From CBDBZX01 sp965213645 (lineage in GTDB: Bacteria; Deinococcota; Deinococci; Deinococcales; Trueperaceae): a stretch of DNA of 64,000 nucleotides. The notes under the pieces are model-generated. The model worked only from the letters and a program-made list of their open reading frames with translations. It was not told where the DNA came from and did not search any database. Where the stretch lies: assembly GCA_965213645.1 (NCBI GenBank), contig CBDBZX010000002.1:1674001-1738000 (forward strand), written 5' to 3'. Numbering within the stretch: the stretch's first letter is position 1; each line of letters starts with the position of its first letter. This document shows, one piece after another, positions 1 through 8,139 of this stretch. The position numbers and the translations under genes are program-made.

Positions 1-205
1 CCTTGGCGTAGCCGGAACACGTGAATAAGCGTCTACCTTCGCTATAATCCTCTACGCACGAAGTGAACCTTACGTTTCAAGAACGCGCCACGCTGCGCCC
101 TTCGCCGTTTCGGGAACTGGATAGACACGATAAACACAAAATTTGACACTGTAAAATTTCTGATTTTTCACTTTTTTAAGTTCTTTGCGAGGGTACGCTA
201 AACCC

Positions 206-697
206 ATGAACGTGCCTAGTTTTTCACGCTTCCGCTCCGGTACGCCCGCGCCTTTTGCGTCGGGGGAGCAAGTCACGTATAGCGAGCTGCAAAAGAGCGG
301 CTTGCAAGAGCACTATATACGCATTATTCACAAGCTGATAAGCAAGGGAGAGGTCACCAAGAAGCAGGTGAACCAGTGGCTGGGGCAAGCCGCCTCCAAA
401 GACCGCGCGGTAGGCCGCAAGGTGAGAGACGAACTCGAGGCGACCCAACCCGCGCCCGCCACGCCGAGTACCCCCTCGCCTTTCAAAAGCGGCGCAGCCA
501 AAGCCGCGCCGAGTGCCAAGAAGCGTAATAGGGCCGAAAAGCTCCTCACGCTCGTCTCGAAGGGCAATCATAAAGAGGCCGTCAAAGCCGCTCAAACGTA
601 TGACCTCGCCCCGACTCAGGTGTCACAAACGGCGCTCCGACCCGGCCAGTCCGCTGAGGCGCACGTTGTCAAAGCGCCTACCAAAGTGGCGAGCTGA
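206..697 (+). CDS. Hypothetical Lys/Ala-rich protein
   Basis: I do not recognise this 163-residue protein. It has a short N-terminal part (residues 1-75) with alternating charged and hydrophobic residues that could form a helical domain, then a linker rich in Ala, Pro, Thr and Ser, then a basic stretch (KKRNRAEKL) and a second short helical segment. No signal peptide or membrane segment is visible. The reading frame is open upstream to a TTG at 185, but the ATG at 206 is the more ordinary start; no convincing ribosome binding site precedes either. Positions 1-205 hold no gene I can support. The high Ala/Lys content is compatible with a nucleic-acid-binding protein, but this is a guess. Confidence 0.5.
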   Translation: MNVPSFSRFRSGTPAPFASGEQVTYSELQKSGLQEHYIRIIHKLISKGEVTKKQVNQWLGQAASKDRAVGRKVRDELEATQPAPATPSTPSPFKSGAAKAAPSAKKRNRAEKLLTLVSKGNHKEAVKAAQTYDLAPTQVSQTALRPGQSAEAHVVKAPTKVAS

Positions 698-704
698 TTA
701 CGAG

Positions 705-775
705 TATTGGGCGACGCAGACCCTTTCCGGTTAAACACGAAACTTTATTTCGTGACGGGATATTGGGCGACGCAG
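705..775. repeat. Short direct repeat flanking a hairpin
   Basis: The 15-mer TATTGGGCGACGCAG occurs at 705-719 and again at 761-775. Between them lies a hairpin, CACGAAA (736-742) with TTTCGTG (748-754) and a 5-nt loop. The unit follows the stop of the hypothetical gene and may act as its terminator or be the remains of a small mobile repeat. Confidence 0.5.
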
Positions 776-881
776 TAACTTGGTGTTGCCCGGTCGTAAA
801 TATACGTTCACTGTGAAGGTATCTCTTTGCTCGAGGTATTTAACGCTTGTGCTAACAGCTCAGGAATGCAAGGTGTAGGAG

Positions 882-1763
882 CTACTCGAGAAAAAATCTC
901 AACAACCTCTCTAACGTCTCTTCGGGCGCTTCTTCAGGCAAGTAGTGACCACAGGGCAGTGCTTCACCGCTGACCTCATCGCCTTCCGTCCAAGCTCGCC
1001 ACGTCTCGAGCACGTCGTACTTCTTACCGATATACCCTTTCCCGCCCCACAGCGCGAGTACGGGGCAAGTAATTTTACGTCCCGCTGCTATGTCCGCTTC
1101 GTCATGACTCAAGTCAATCGACGCCGACGCGCGGTAGTCCTCGCAGCTTGCGTGAATCGCCTCAGGGGTGAAGCAGCGCAGATATTCGTTCATCGCCTCT
1201 TCGGTAAACGCTGCCTTGTCGCGCCCCCACTGGTCAAATTTTTTGCGCAGATAGTATTGCGCGTTCGCTCCAATCAAGCGCTCGGGCAAGTCAAAAGGTT
1301 GAATCAGGAAAAACCAGTGGTAGTAGGCTTCGGCGAAATCCATGTCCGCATGGGTGTACATCGTGTGCGTCGGGGCGATGTCTAAAACCGCTAACCTGGC
1401 GACGCGCTCAGGGTGGTCCAAGGCCATCCGGTGAGCGACGCGCCCGCCTCTATCGTGACCCGCGACAAAGAAGCGCTCAAAGCCAAGCTGCATCATCACC
1501 TCAACTTGGTCGTTTGCCGTCGCGCGTTTTGAATAGGGCTGATGCTCGGCGTCGCTTTCAGGTTTGGACGAGTCGCCGTAGCCGCGCAGGTCACTGGCAA
1601 TGACGGTGAAGTGCTCCGCTAGATGCGGCGCGATTTTGTGCCAAAGCACGTGAGTTTGCGGGTAGCCGTGCAGGAGCAAAAGAGGTGGGCCGCTGCCGCC
1701 TTGCACGAGGTTGATGGTCGCGTCTTGGGTCTGTATTTGTCGCTGCTCGAAGTTTGGAAACAC
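882..1763 (-). CDS. Haloacetate (fluoroacetate) dehalogenase-like alpha/beta hydrolase
   Basis: A 293-residue cytoplasmic alpha/beta-hydrolase. Its key residues match the fluoroacetate dehalogenase pattern: HGYPQTH oxyanion region at 32-38, nucleophile Asp104 in GHDRGGR with the carboxylate-binding arginines Arg105 and Arg108, a His149-Trp150 pair and a Tyr near 210 that in the family bind the leaving halide, and catalytic His273 in the motif GHYLPEE. These enzymes cleave the carbon-halogen bond of 2-haloacetates to give glycolate. The start is GTG with GAGGAG upstream. It is the last gene of the minus-strand purine catabolism run and may share its transcript. Related epoxide hydrolases lack the Arg-Arg and His-Trp pairs, so dehalogenase is the better call, although natural substrates vary in the family. 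Confidence 0.75.
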   Translation of the reverse strand: MFPNFEQRQIQTQDATINLVQGGSGPPLLLLHGYPQTHVLWHKIAPHLAEHFTVIASDLRGYGDSSKPESDAEHQPYSKRATANDQVEVMMQLGFERFFVAGHDRGGRVAHRMALDHPERVARLAVLDIAPTHTMYTHADMDFAEAYYHWFFLIQPFDLPERLIGANAQYYLRKKFDQWGRDKAAFTEEAMNEYLRCFTPEAIHASCEDYRASASIDLSHDEADIAAGRKITCPVLALWGGKGYIGKKYDVLETWRAWTEGDEVSGEALPCGHYLPEEAPEETLERLLRFFLE

Positions 1764-1802
1764 CTCTATACTCCTCTAAATTCAGCGTGGTGTGGTAGGA
1801 AT

Positions 1803-3035
1803 TTAAGAAGCGAGCCGCCGCAACGCCGCCGCCAAGACCTGCACCCCCGCCGCGATGTCTTCGGGCTGGCTGTACTCGTCCGGGCGGTGGCTCACGCCGT
1901 CCTTGCTCGGAATGAAGATCATTCCGACCGGGCAGAGGCGGGCCATAAAGAGCGTGTCATGGTAGGCGCGGCTGACGAGCTGCATACTTTCTAGCGAGAG
2001 GTCAGCCGCGCTCACTTCGACGGCTTCAATAATCTCGGGCGCACACGTCGCAGGGGGGTCGGCGTTTAAGGTCTCGAGCCCCACCTCCACCCCTCTTTCG
2101 TCTTCTATCCTCTTCGCAGCTATGCGAATATCGTCCACCACTCCGTCACGCCGCGCCAGGTCCGTATCCCGCACGTCTACGCTCATCAACACACGGCTCG
2201 GAATGCTGTTGACCGCCCTCGGGTGGACATCGAAGACGCCCACCGTCGCCACCGTGTCGGCGCTGCCGCTCTTGGCTGCTCGCTCTACGGCTAAAGAGAG
2301 TTCCGCCCCTGCCGCAAGCGCGTCTCTGCGCTCATTCATGAGAACCGCGCCCGCGTGTCCACCTTGACCCTCTAAGGTGATATGCAACGTCGCGGGCGCG
2401 GCGATGTTCGTGACTACGCCAATAGGAACGCCTGCTCTCTCCAAACGCGGCCCCTGTTCGATGTGAAGCTCCAAAAACGCCTCATAGTCACCCTCACTGA
2501 GTTGGACCTCTTCTAACTTCCCTTCAAAACCCACTTCACGCCGCACCTCATCGGGGTTTTTGCCCTCGTCATCGCGGAGATTGCGGACCTCTTCGGGTGA
2601 GAGCGTGCCGGACATGGCTCTCGAGCCCAAACACCCCACCCCAAAGCGCGTCGGCTCCTCGGCGGTGAAGAGGATGAGGTCGAGGGGGCGTTGCGGCGTA
2701 AACCCGGCGGCTTTGAGCGCCCGAATGGCCTCTAAGCCGCCCAACACGCCCACCACGCCGTCATAGCGCCCCGAATGCGGAATCGCGTCGATGTGCGAGC
2801 CCGTCGCCACCGCCGGACGTTCGGGGTTCGCGCCCTCCCAGCGGGCGAAGAGGTTGCCTAAAGCGTCTTCACGAACCGAGAGGTCAACTTCACGGATGAG
2901 GTCTTTGAGATAGGCCCGCGCTTTCATGTCCTGCTCGGTGTAGAGCACGCGCGTGACAGCGGGCGCGGGCGCGTCGCTGTAGGTTGCTAACGTTTCAATT
3001 TCGCTTAGCAAGCGGTCTTGGTCTACGTTGAACAT
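1803..3035 (-). CDS. allC: Allantoate amidohydrolase
   Basis: A 410-residue M20-family amidohydrolase. In the ureide pathway it hydrolyses allantoate to ureidoglycine, CO2 and ammonia in the cytoplasm. Visible metal-site motifs are GSHIDAIPHSGRYDG (His81, Asp92), TAEEPTRFG (Glu126, Glu127), ELHIEQGP (His191) and, near the C-terminus, SHRPDEYS. The C-terminal block around AYHDTLFMARLCPVGMIF closely resembles allantoate amidohydrolases rather than N-carbamoyl-amino-acid hydrolases. It starts at ATG 3035 with GAGGAG upstream. Allantoinase and ureidoglycine aminohydrolase lie upstream on the same strand, which supports this specificity over the related carbamoylase or ureidoglycolate hydrolase functions. 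Confidence 0.85.
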   Translation of the reverse strand: MFNVDQDRLLSEIETLATYSDAPAPAVTRVLYTEQDMKARAYLKDLIREVDLSVREDALGNLFARWEGANPERPAVATGSHIDAIPHSGRYDGVVGVLGGLEAIRALKAAGFTPQRPLDLILFTAEEPTRFGVGCLGSRAMSGTLSPEEVRNLRDDEGKNPDEVRREVGFEGKLEEVQLSEGDYEAFLELHIEQGPRLERAGVPIGVVTNIAAPATLHITLEGQGGHAGAVLMNERRDALAAGAELSLAVERAAKSGSADTVATVGVFDVHPRAVNSIPSRVLMSVDVRDTDLARRDGVVDDIRIAAKRIEDERGVEVGLETLNADPPATCAPEIIEAVEVSAADLSLESMQLVSRAYHDTLFMARLCPVGMIFIPSKDGVSHRPDEYSQPEDIAAGVQVLAAALRRLAS

Positions 3036-3049
3036 CTATTCTCCTCAGT

Positions 3050-3180
3050 GGGAAGTAGTGAGTACCGAGTGCTGAGCAACGGACAACGAGTTGAAAGGCT
3101 TAGGTTTTTACTCACCGTTCGTCCAGCTCGACTGGATTGCTCATTGCTTTCAACTCACTACTTCTATCACTTACTGCCGA
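3050..3180. repeat. Intergenic repeat, family B, copy 1
   Basis: Gap sequence between allC and the cupin gene. It forms an inverted repeat (GAAGTAGTGAGT near 3053 with ACTCACTACTTC near 3155, and GAGTTGAAAG with CTTTCAACTC). Part of it (CCAGCTCGACTGGATTGC, 3124-3141) recurs in reverse complement near 48877, and GAGTTGAAAGCAATGAG-type words recur near 43650. Confidence 0.6.
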
Positions 3181-3184
3181 CAAT

Positions 3185-3601
3185 CTAGCCTTCAAGCAAC
3201 TCAAAGTCTTCAAAGTCAAACCCCGGCACCACTACGCACGATATGAGCGCGTAACCTTCCGTATTCTCGAGCGGTTCCGCTTCTTGCACGTAGCCTCCCG
3301 GCACAACCACTTGCGGCTGCTCCAAGCCAAGTGTCATGACCTCTTGCGCCCCTTCTTTTGAAGTCAGCGTGAGGCGCACGGGGTCGCCCTGATGGTGGAG
3401 CCAAAGCTCGTCCGAGCGGACGCGGTGAGGTTGGCTCCGTTCGCCTGCGGGGAGTAAAAAGAGGATGGCGGTTCCGGCGGCTCGAGGGGCCGGATAACCT
3501 ACCGGTTTCACCTCGTGCGGTGAGCGCCAAGTTTCGCGGTAGTAGCCGCCTTCGGGGTGAGGCTTGAGGTCTAGCTTTCGGATGAGGTCTCGAGCGTTCA
3601 C
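3185..3601 (-). CDS. DUF985-type cupin
   Basis: A 138-residue single cupin of the DUF985 (Cupin_5) family, recognised from the N-terminal LxPHPEGGYYRETWRS motif and the later GERSQPHRVRSDELWLHHQGDP segment, whose His residues form the presumed metal site. Most members have no proven reaction; some are linked to sugar-like ligands. The start is a GTG that directly abuts the stop codon of the upstream Fic gene, so translation is probably coupled. Position inside the purine catabolism run suggests co-transcription, but a role in that pathway is not established. Confidence 0.8.
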   Translation of the reverse strand: MNARDLIRKLDLKPHPEGGYYRETWRSPHEVKPVGYPAPRAAGTAILFLLPAGERSQPHRVRSDELWLHHQGDPVRLTLTSKEGAQEVMTLGLEQPQVVVPGGYVQEAEPLENTEGYALISCVVVPGFDFEDFELLEG

Positions 3602-5101
3602 TTAGTTTTTTGAACCTCTTATTGCTTCTCGAGCCCTCTCTTCTAACTCCGCGAGTACCTCTTCAACGAGACTCTGCGAGAGCATCTTTAATCTCATCTG
3701 CGTAATTGCGCTGATTTGAGGAAGAAGTTCAGACAAGCGTACTTGAAAGACTATCTCAGCTTGCGTATATCCTGAAGAGTTTTGCCTCCGCGCCATTTGA
3801 ATAACTACATCATCTTCGATACCGCTATTGTTTGGCACGATCACAACAAGTACGCATTCAATACCAAACGTTTTAGGTAAGTTTTTAGTAGTTATTCGTA
3901 GAGCGAACGCGCTAGGAGTTTCCCGCTCTTGAAATTGGCTTTCCTGGTTGATAAACCTATAACCGCTCAAAATCGGATGGCTGATCGAACTGACAGCGCC
4001 CGACAGAAACGTTATAGTACGAATATCCAGTGATTCTGAGCTTCCACCTACCTCGGCTTCTATGAAATCGTTTATTTCTGAACGGAATTGCTTCACCAAC
4101 TCGAGCGCCGCTCTATCTATCTCCTCATGCGTATACCCGCTCTTCGTCTGATTCAAATTTCTCAAACCGCTTAGGCTCTCCCTAGCCGAGCGAGGCTCAG
4201 CCGCGCGAATGCTCTCCTCGACAAGCTGAATAGAATCTAAAGTCCTCTCTAGGACAAAATCAATAAAAACGCGAAAGTTGCCTCTATCTGCTTCACCCAA
4301 CGCATCTATATACTCGTCGCGCTTTTCAAATAAGATGAGCAAAGGAATAGACTGAGCGCGGTAGGTAAAAATGGAGGCTAAGGCGCGTGCTACTCTACCG
4401 TTGCCGTCTGCAAAAGGATGAATGAGCACAAAAGCGTAGTGAGCGTAGGAGGCTTGCAGGACCGGATGGGCGTTCAAGAACGCCTCCGACCTAAGCTCTT
4501 GGATGAGCCGGTACATTTCACTCGGGGTGACATTGACGGGCGCGTAGGCGTGGACTTTGCCGTCTCGTCCTCGGACGTGATTAGGAGAAGTTTTGTATTC
4601 GCCCTTTTTAAGGCGTACCTGCTGCGGACCGATTTCCGTAATCGCGCTGTAGGTGTCCTGGCTGCGGCACATGATTTCGTGCAGGCTACGGACAGACGCT
4701 TCGCTCAGCAGGGTCTCTTGCGTGGCTAGGTTGAGGATGTACTCATAAGCCTCGAGCTGATCCTCGATATAGCCGCGTACCTCTTCCCCTTTTTCACCCA
4801 GCGCCGCCTGCCAAAACGCGGCTTCTGTCGCTACCGTAAACGTAAATCCTCTATCAACTTCGTAAAGACCTTCAATCGCACCCGTATCCACCGCCGCCGC
4901 ACGTCTTACAACGCTCTGGGCTTTTGCAAGCAGCTCGGGCGGCGCAGATTCACGCCTTCGTTCTAATTGACTTGTGTAGCGCTCCCAACGCAGGAGGTCG
5001 AGCTCAACCTTCATCCACGCTTCGAAGGTAGGAAAAGGTTGATAGATTGCGTCAACAGCGCGTATATCGCCTAAAGTCAGGGGGTCGCGTGGCTGGTTCA
5101 C
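3602..5101 (-). CDS. Fic-domain protein (class II, predicted AMP transferase)
   Basis: A 499-residue Fic protein. The catalytic motif HPFADGNGRVAR starts at His228, and the family uses this His to transfer AMP to a protein hydroxyl. An inhibitory-helix motif of the (S/T)xxxE(G/N) type, TGAIEG at about 73-78, lies N-terminal to the Fic core, which places it in class II with built-in autoinhibition. The last 200 residues have no domain I recognise. The start is GTG. It sits between ureidoglycine aminohydrolase and the cupin. Its base composition is somewhat more A+T-rich in the C-terminal half than in its neighbours, and it carries no obvious antitoxin partner, as expected for class II. Confidence 0.88.
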   Translation of the reverse strand: MNQPRDPLTLGDIRAVDAIYQPFPTFEAWMKVELDLLRWERYTSQLERRRESAPPELLAKAQSVVRRAAAVDTGAIEGLYEVDRGFTFTVATEAAFWQAALGEKGEEVRGYIEDQLEAYEYILNLATQETLLSEASVRSLHEIMCRSQDTYSAITEIGPQQVRLKKGEYKTSPNHVRGRDGKVHAYAPVNVTPSEMYRLIQELRSEAFLNAHPVLQASYAHYAFVLIHPFADGNGRVARALASIFTYRAQSIPLLILFEKRDEYIDALGEADRGNFRVFIDFVLERTLDSIQLVEESIRAAEPRSARESLSGLRNLNQTKSGYTHEEIDRAALELVKQFRSEINDFIEAEVGGSSESLDIRTITFLSGAVSSISHPILSGYRFINQESQFQERETPSAFALRITTKNLPKTFGIECVLVVIVPNNSGIEDDVVIQMARRQNSSGYTQAEIVFQVRLSELLPQISAITQMRLKMLSQSLVEEVLAELEERAREAIRGSKN

Positions 5102-5139
5102 TGTGATACTTAGCTTAACGTAAAGGAAGAAGTCTTGCG

Positions 5140-5901
5140 CTAACTCTCCTTCTCCAAGCTAAACGGGTCGCGGTTCACCTCTTTATAGAGTAGATAGCTT
5201 GCAGGCTCTCTCCCCAACGCCCCAAACCACTGCGAGCAGTACGGACCCATCCAAATCGCGTCCCCTTCTCGAACGGGATACCAGTTCTCTTCGACCTTGT
5301 AAATGCCCCCGCCCGAAAGCATGAGGAGCCCGTGTTCCATAATGTGCGTCTCGACAAAGGGCAGCGCCGCGCCGGGCTGAAAGGTCATCACGTTCACCGC
5401 GAGGTCGAAGCTAGGGTGCTCGGGCAAGAATTTTTTGACGATGAGATGTTCGTCGCCTAAAAACGGCTCGCCTAGCACGTCGACCTGGTGTCCGGTGATG
5501 ACCTCAGGGAGCGGCGTTCCTTTTAATTCGATATAGCGACGCTCGAAGAGGTTGAGACGTGCGCCAGAGGTTGAAGTGAGCGTATGCGCTTGGTTCGGTG
5601 GCAAATAAGCAAAACCGCCCGCCCTCAGCGTGACCTCTTTGTCTGATTTGTCTAAGGTCAAGACGAGTTCGCCCGCTACGACGTAGATAAAGCGCTCGAC
5701 GCCGGGGAGCGGTGGGGCGCTCTCCCCTGCTGAGTCCACCGTAATGAGCGTCTGCACAAAGGCTGCGCCCATCTGTGGGGAGATTAAGGTGACGGCGCTC
5801 ACGCCCGTCCACCCCGGCAAGCCTGTCTCGACGTAGCCATCCGGTGCGACGAGCGCGTAGTTGCGCGTGATGTGCGTGCGGGTTGTGCCGAAGAGGTTCA
5901 T
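5140..5901 (-). CDS. allE: (S)-ureidoglycine aminohydrolase (bicupin)
   Basis: A 253-residue double-cupin protein. It converts (S)-ureidoglycine to (S)-ureidoglycolate and ammonia, the step after allantoate amidohydrolase. The second cupin keeps the manganese ligand set of the family: Glu184, His186 and His190 in ETHIMEH, and Gln224 in GPYCSQWFG. The first cupin (residues about 45-120) lacks a full metal set, as usual. The GC-normal gene lies 27 nt downstream of allantoinase on the same strand, so the two are likely co-transcribed. The family assignment is firm and the specific reaction well supported by context. Confidence 0.88.
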   Translation of the reverse strand: MNLFGTTRTHITRNYALVAPDGYVETGLPGWTGVSAVTLISPQMGAAFVQTLITVDSAGESAPPLPGVERFIYVVAGELVLTLDKSDKEVTLRAGGFAYLPPNQAHTLTSTSGARLNLFERRYIELKGTPLPEVITGHQVDVLGEPFLGDEHLIVKKFLPEHPSFDLAVNVMTFQPGAALPFVETHIMEHGLLMLSGGGIYKVEENWYPVREGDAIWMGPYCSQWFGALGREPASYLLYKEVNRDPFSLEKES

Positions 5902-5928
5902 AGACTCCTTTATTCGTGTGAACTTATA

Positions 5929-7251
5929 TCAATATGGACGTAGTAATTTGCCTTTGGTCTGCCCTAACTTACCATCCAGGTAGAGCGTTTCTCCGCGCAG
6001 CACCGTTCTTCTGATACGTCCGCGCAAGGTTTGACCTACATAAGGACTTAACTTGTAGCGCGTGAAGAGGTCATCTTCCGTCAAGGTCGCTGTGTCAGAG
6101 AGGTCTACGAGCGAGAAGTCGGCGTCGAAACCGGACTCTAATCTCCCTTTTCCCCCCAGTCCAAACCGTTCCGCCGGACGTAAAGAGGTCAACCGGGCGA
6201 TGTCTGCGAGCGGTAAGCCGCGCTCTTCATGTCCACTAAGCAGCACGTTCAAGCTCGACTGCACCCCGGTAATCCCGCCCCACACCTTGAAAAAGTCGTC
6301 TTCTTGTTTAAGCTCAGGCGGTGAGGGCGAATGGTCCGAGGCGATGAGGTCAACCTCGCCTGTTAGAACGGCTTGCCACAACGCTTGACGTTCCTTGTTA
6401 TTCCTTAAAGGCGGCGCACATTTGAGGACTGCGCCCAGACGCTCTACATCTTTGTCTGTGAAGTAAAGATAGTGTGGACACGTCTCACACGTCACGCGCA
6501 CGCCGCGCTTCTTCGCTTCGGCAATGAGCGCGACCCCTCGCGCCGTGCTGACATGGACGACGTGGAGGTCTGCGAGCGTTTCCTCAGCGAACAGCAGGGC
6601 GCGATTTATCGCTTCTAGTTCTGCGACGATGGGCCTCGAGTCCAGATAACCCCGCACCGTTTGACCTCTTGACGCCGCCTCCAACGTCAACGCTTTCGTC
6701 AACGCCTCGCTCTCGGCGTGAACGGCGACGGGCAAACCGAGCTTAGCGGCGGCCTCCATCCCTCTATAGAGCGTGAGGTCGTCCGCTGCTTCAAAGTCGC
6801 CCATCCCGCTGTCCGACATAAACGCTTTGAAGCCAACCGCGCCGCACTCGGCGAGTTCGTCTAGGCAGTCTAAGTTTTTAGGCGTCAGGCCACCCCAAAG
6901 GGCAAAATCTGTTAAGGAAGAGGCTTCAGCCGCTTCTCTTTTGGCGAGAAAGCTCGCTCTATTTAGCGTCGGCCTCGAGTTGAGCGGCATGTCTATAAAC
7001 ACCGTGCCGCCCCCCGCTACGAGCGCCGCGCTACCCGTTTCTATCCCTTCCCAGTGCGTGCGCCCTGGCTCGTTGAAGTGAACGTGGGCGTCGATAAGCC
7101 CAGGGAAGATGTAGAGTCCTGTTACGTCCAACGTCTCCCCTACCGCGTCCAAAATCTCAGGTGCAATCTGAGCGATTTTCCCGTCCTCGACCAAGAGGTC
7201 AGCCCGCTTGACCGCTTCAGGCGTGACGAGCGTTCCACCGCGGACGAGCAC
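5929..7251 (-). CDS. allB: Allantoinase
   Basis: A 440-residue cyclic amidohydrolase that opens the hydantoin ring of allantoin to give allantoate. Motifs of the metal site are in order: DAHVHFNEPGR (His56, His58), GFKAFMSDSG with the lysine (Lys142) expected to be carbamylated, AVHAESE, VVHVSTARG and ASDHSPSPPE. These favour allantoinase over dihydropyrimidinase or dihydroorotase, and the neighbours agree. Only one base separates its start from the stop of the HIU hydrolase gene upstream, so the two are translated from one message. Confidence 0.92.
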   Translation of the reverse strand: MLVRGGTLVTPEAVKRADLLVEDGKIAQIAPEILDAVGETLDVTGLYIFPGLIDAHVHFNEPGRTHWEGIETGSAALVAGGGTVFIDMPLNSRPTLNRASFLAKREAAEASSLTDFALWGGLTPKNLDCLDELAECGAVGFKAFMSDSGMGDFEAADDLTLYRGMEAAAKLGLPVAVHAESEALTKALTLEAASRGQTVRGYLDSRPIVAELEAINRALLFAEETLADLHVVHVSTARGVALIAEAKKRGVRVTCETCPHYLYFTDKDVERLGAVLKCAPPLRNNKERQALWQAVLTGEVDLIASDHSPSPPELKQEDDFFKVWGGITGVQSSLNVLLSGHEERGLPLADIARLTSLRPAERFGLGGKGRLESGFDADFSLVDLSDTATLTEDDLFTRYKLSPYVGQTLRGRIRRTVLRGETLYLDGKLGQTKGKLLRPY

Positions 7252-7252
7252 C

Positions 7253-7621
7253 CTAGCTCCCCCGGTACGTGCTGTAGCTCCAGGGCGAGACGAGCAGCGG
7301 CACGTGGTAGGTCTGCGTCTTGTCGGCGATACCGAAGCGAATGGGCACAGTGTCTAAGAATTTGGGGTCGGGCAGCTCGAGGTCAGCAAAGTACTCACCT
7401 ACGTGAAAGACCAACTCGAACACGCCCACTTCCAGGTCGTCGGTGAGGAGGGGCGCGTCGGTGCGTCCGTCCTCGTTCGTAGTGAAGCTGGCGAGGTGTT
7501 GTCTCGAGTCGCTCATGACAAAGAAGAGGTCGATGGTGATGCCAGCAGCGGGTTTTCCGTTCGCGGTATCTAAAACGTGTGTGCTAAGGCGTCCTACACC
7601 TTGATCTTGTTTCACTGCCAA
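7253..7621 (-). CDS. uraH: 5-hydroxyisourate hydrolase (transthyretin-like)
   Basis: A 122-residue transthyretin-like protein that hydrolyses 5-hydroxyisourate, the unstable product of uricase, to OHCU. The signature elements are visible: GRLSTHVLDTANGKP with His15, Arg53 in DGRTDAPL, and the C-terminal tetrapeptide YRGS. The usual length of the family is about 110-120, so the gene is intact. Its first 10 nt overlap the end of the YfiT/DinB gene upstream, showing tight operon packing. Confidence 0.93.
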   Translation of the reverse strand: MAVKQDQGVGRLSTHVLDTANGKPAAGITIDLFFVMSDSRQHLASFTTNEDGRTDAPLLTDDLEVGVFELVFHVGEYFADLELPDPKFLDTVPIRFGIADKTQTYHVPLLVSPWSYSTYRGS

Positions 7622-8139
7622 CCCTCACGTTCACGCAAAGAGGTAATGTGCGCCAGATGATGCTCGCCGTGCCAGGCGTAGTGGGCGAGATTCTGTTCTA
7701 GGATGAGCGTTTCTCCAGAGGCGGGATGCGTAAAGGTGCGCTGCCAATCGGGTTCGGAGAGGGAACGAAGCAAAACGATCCAGCGTTTATGCAGTGCGTC
7801 TAAAAGCGCCAAAGAAACCTCTACAGGCGCGTCCGAATCGCCGAGTTCGGCCCACCGCGCCTCGTCGTAGGGGCGAATGGTGGGGTTCTCTTCGGTCAGG
7901 GCGAGTTTGAAGCGGGTGTAGCTGTTCAGATGGCTGTCGGAGAGGTGATGCGCGACTCTGCGCACGCTCCAACCGCCGGGGCGGTAGGGGGTCTCGAGCT
8001 GCGCGTTACTAAGTTCCGCTAAGGCAGAACGTAACCTCTCGGGCAACCGTGCAACCTCTTCCAACCACCCTTCGCGCTGAGCCTTTGTGACCTCTTTCGG
8101 TACAATAAATTCACCGATGGGATAGCGCAAGTCAGCCAT
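7612..8139 (-). CDS. YfiT/DinB-family metal-dependent transferase
   Basis: A 175-residue four-helix DinB-fold protein of the YfiT/BstA type. The metal triad is visible as His in VAHHLSDSH (about 64-65) and the two His of YAWHGEHHLAHI near 156-160; the PGGWSVRRVAHHLSDSHLN segment is typical of Bacillus YfiT. Relatives transfer bacillithiol or act as metal-dependent hydrolases. Its ends overlap both neighbours: 8 nt with uricase upstream and 10 nt with HIU hydrolase downstream. It therefore interrupts a pathway block of consecutive enzymes, which suggests a function tied to urate oxidation, perhaps handling of the peroxide or of a reactive intermediate. That role is an inference. Confidence 0.8.
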   Translation of the reverse strand: MADLRYPIGEFIVPKEVTKAQREGWLEEVARLPERLRSALAELSNAQLETPYRPGGWSVRRVAHHLSDSHLNSYTRFKLALTEENPTIRPYDEARWAELGDSDAPVEVSLALLDALHKRWIVLLRSLSEPDWQRTFTHPASGETLILEQNLAHYAWHGEHHLAHITSLREREGWQ

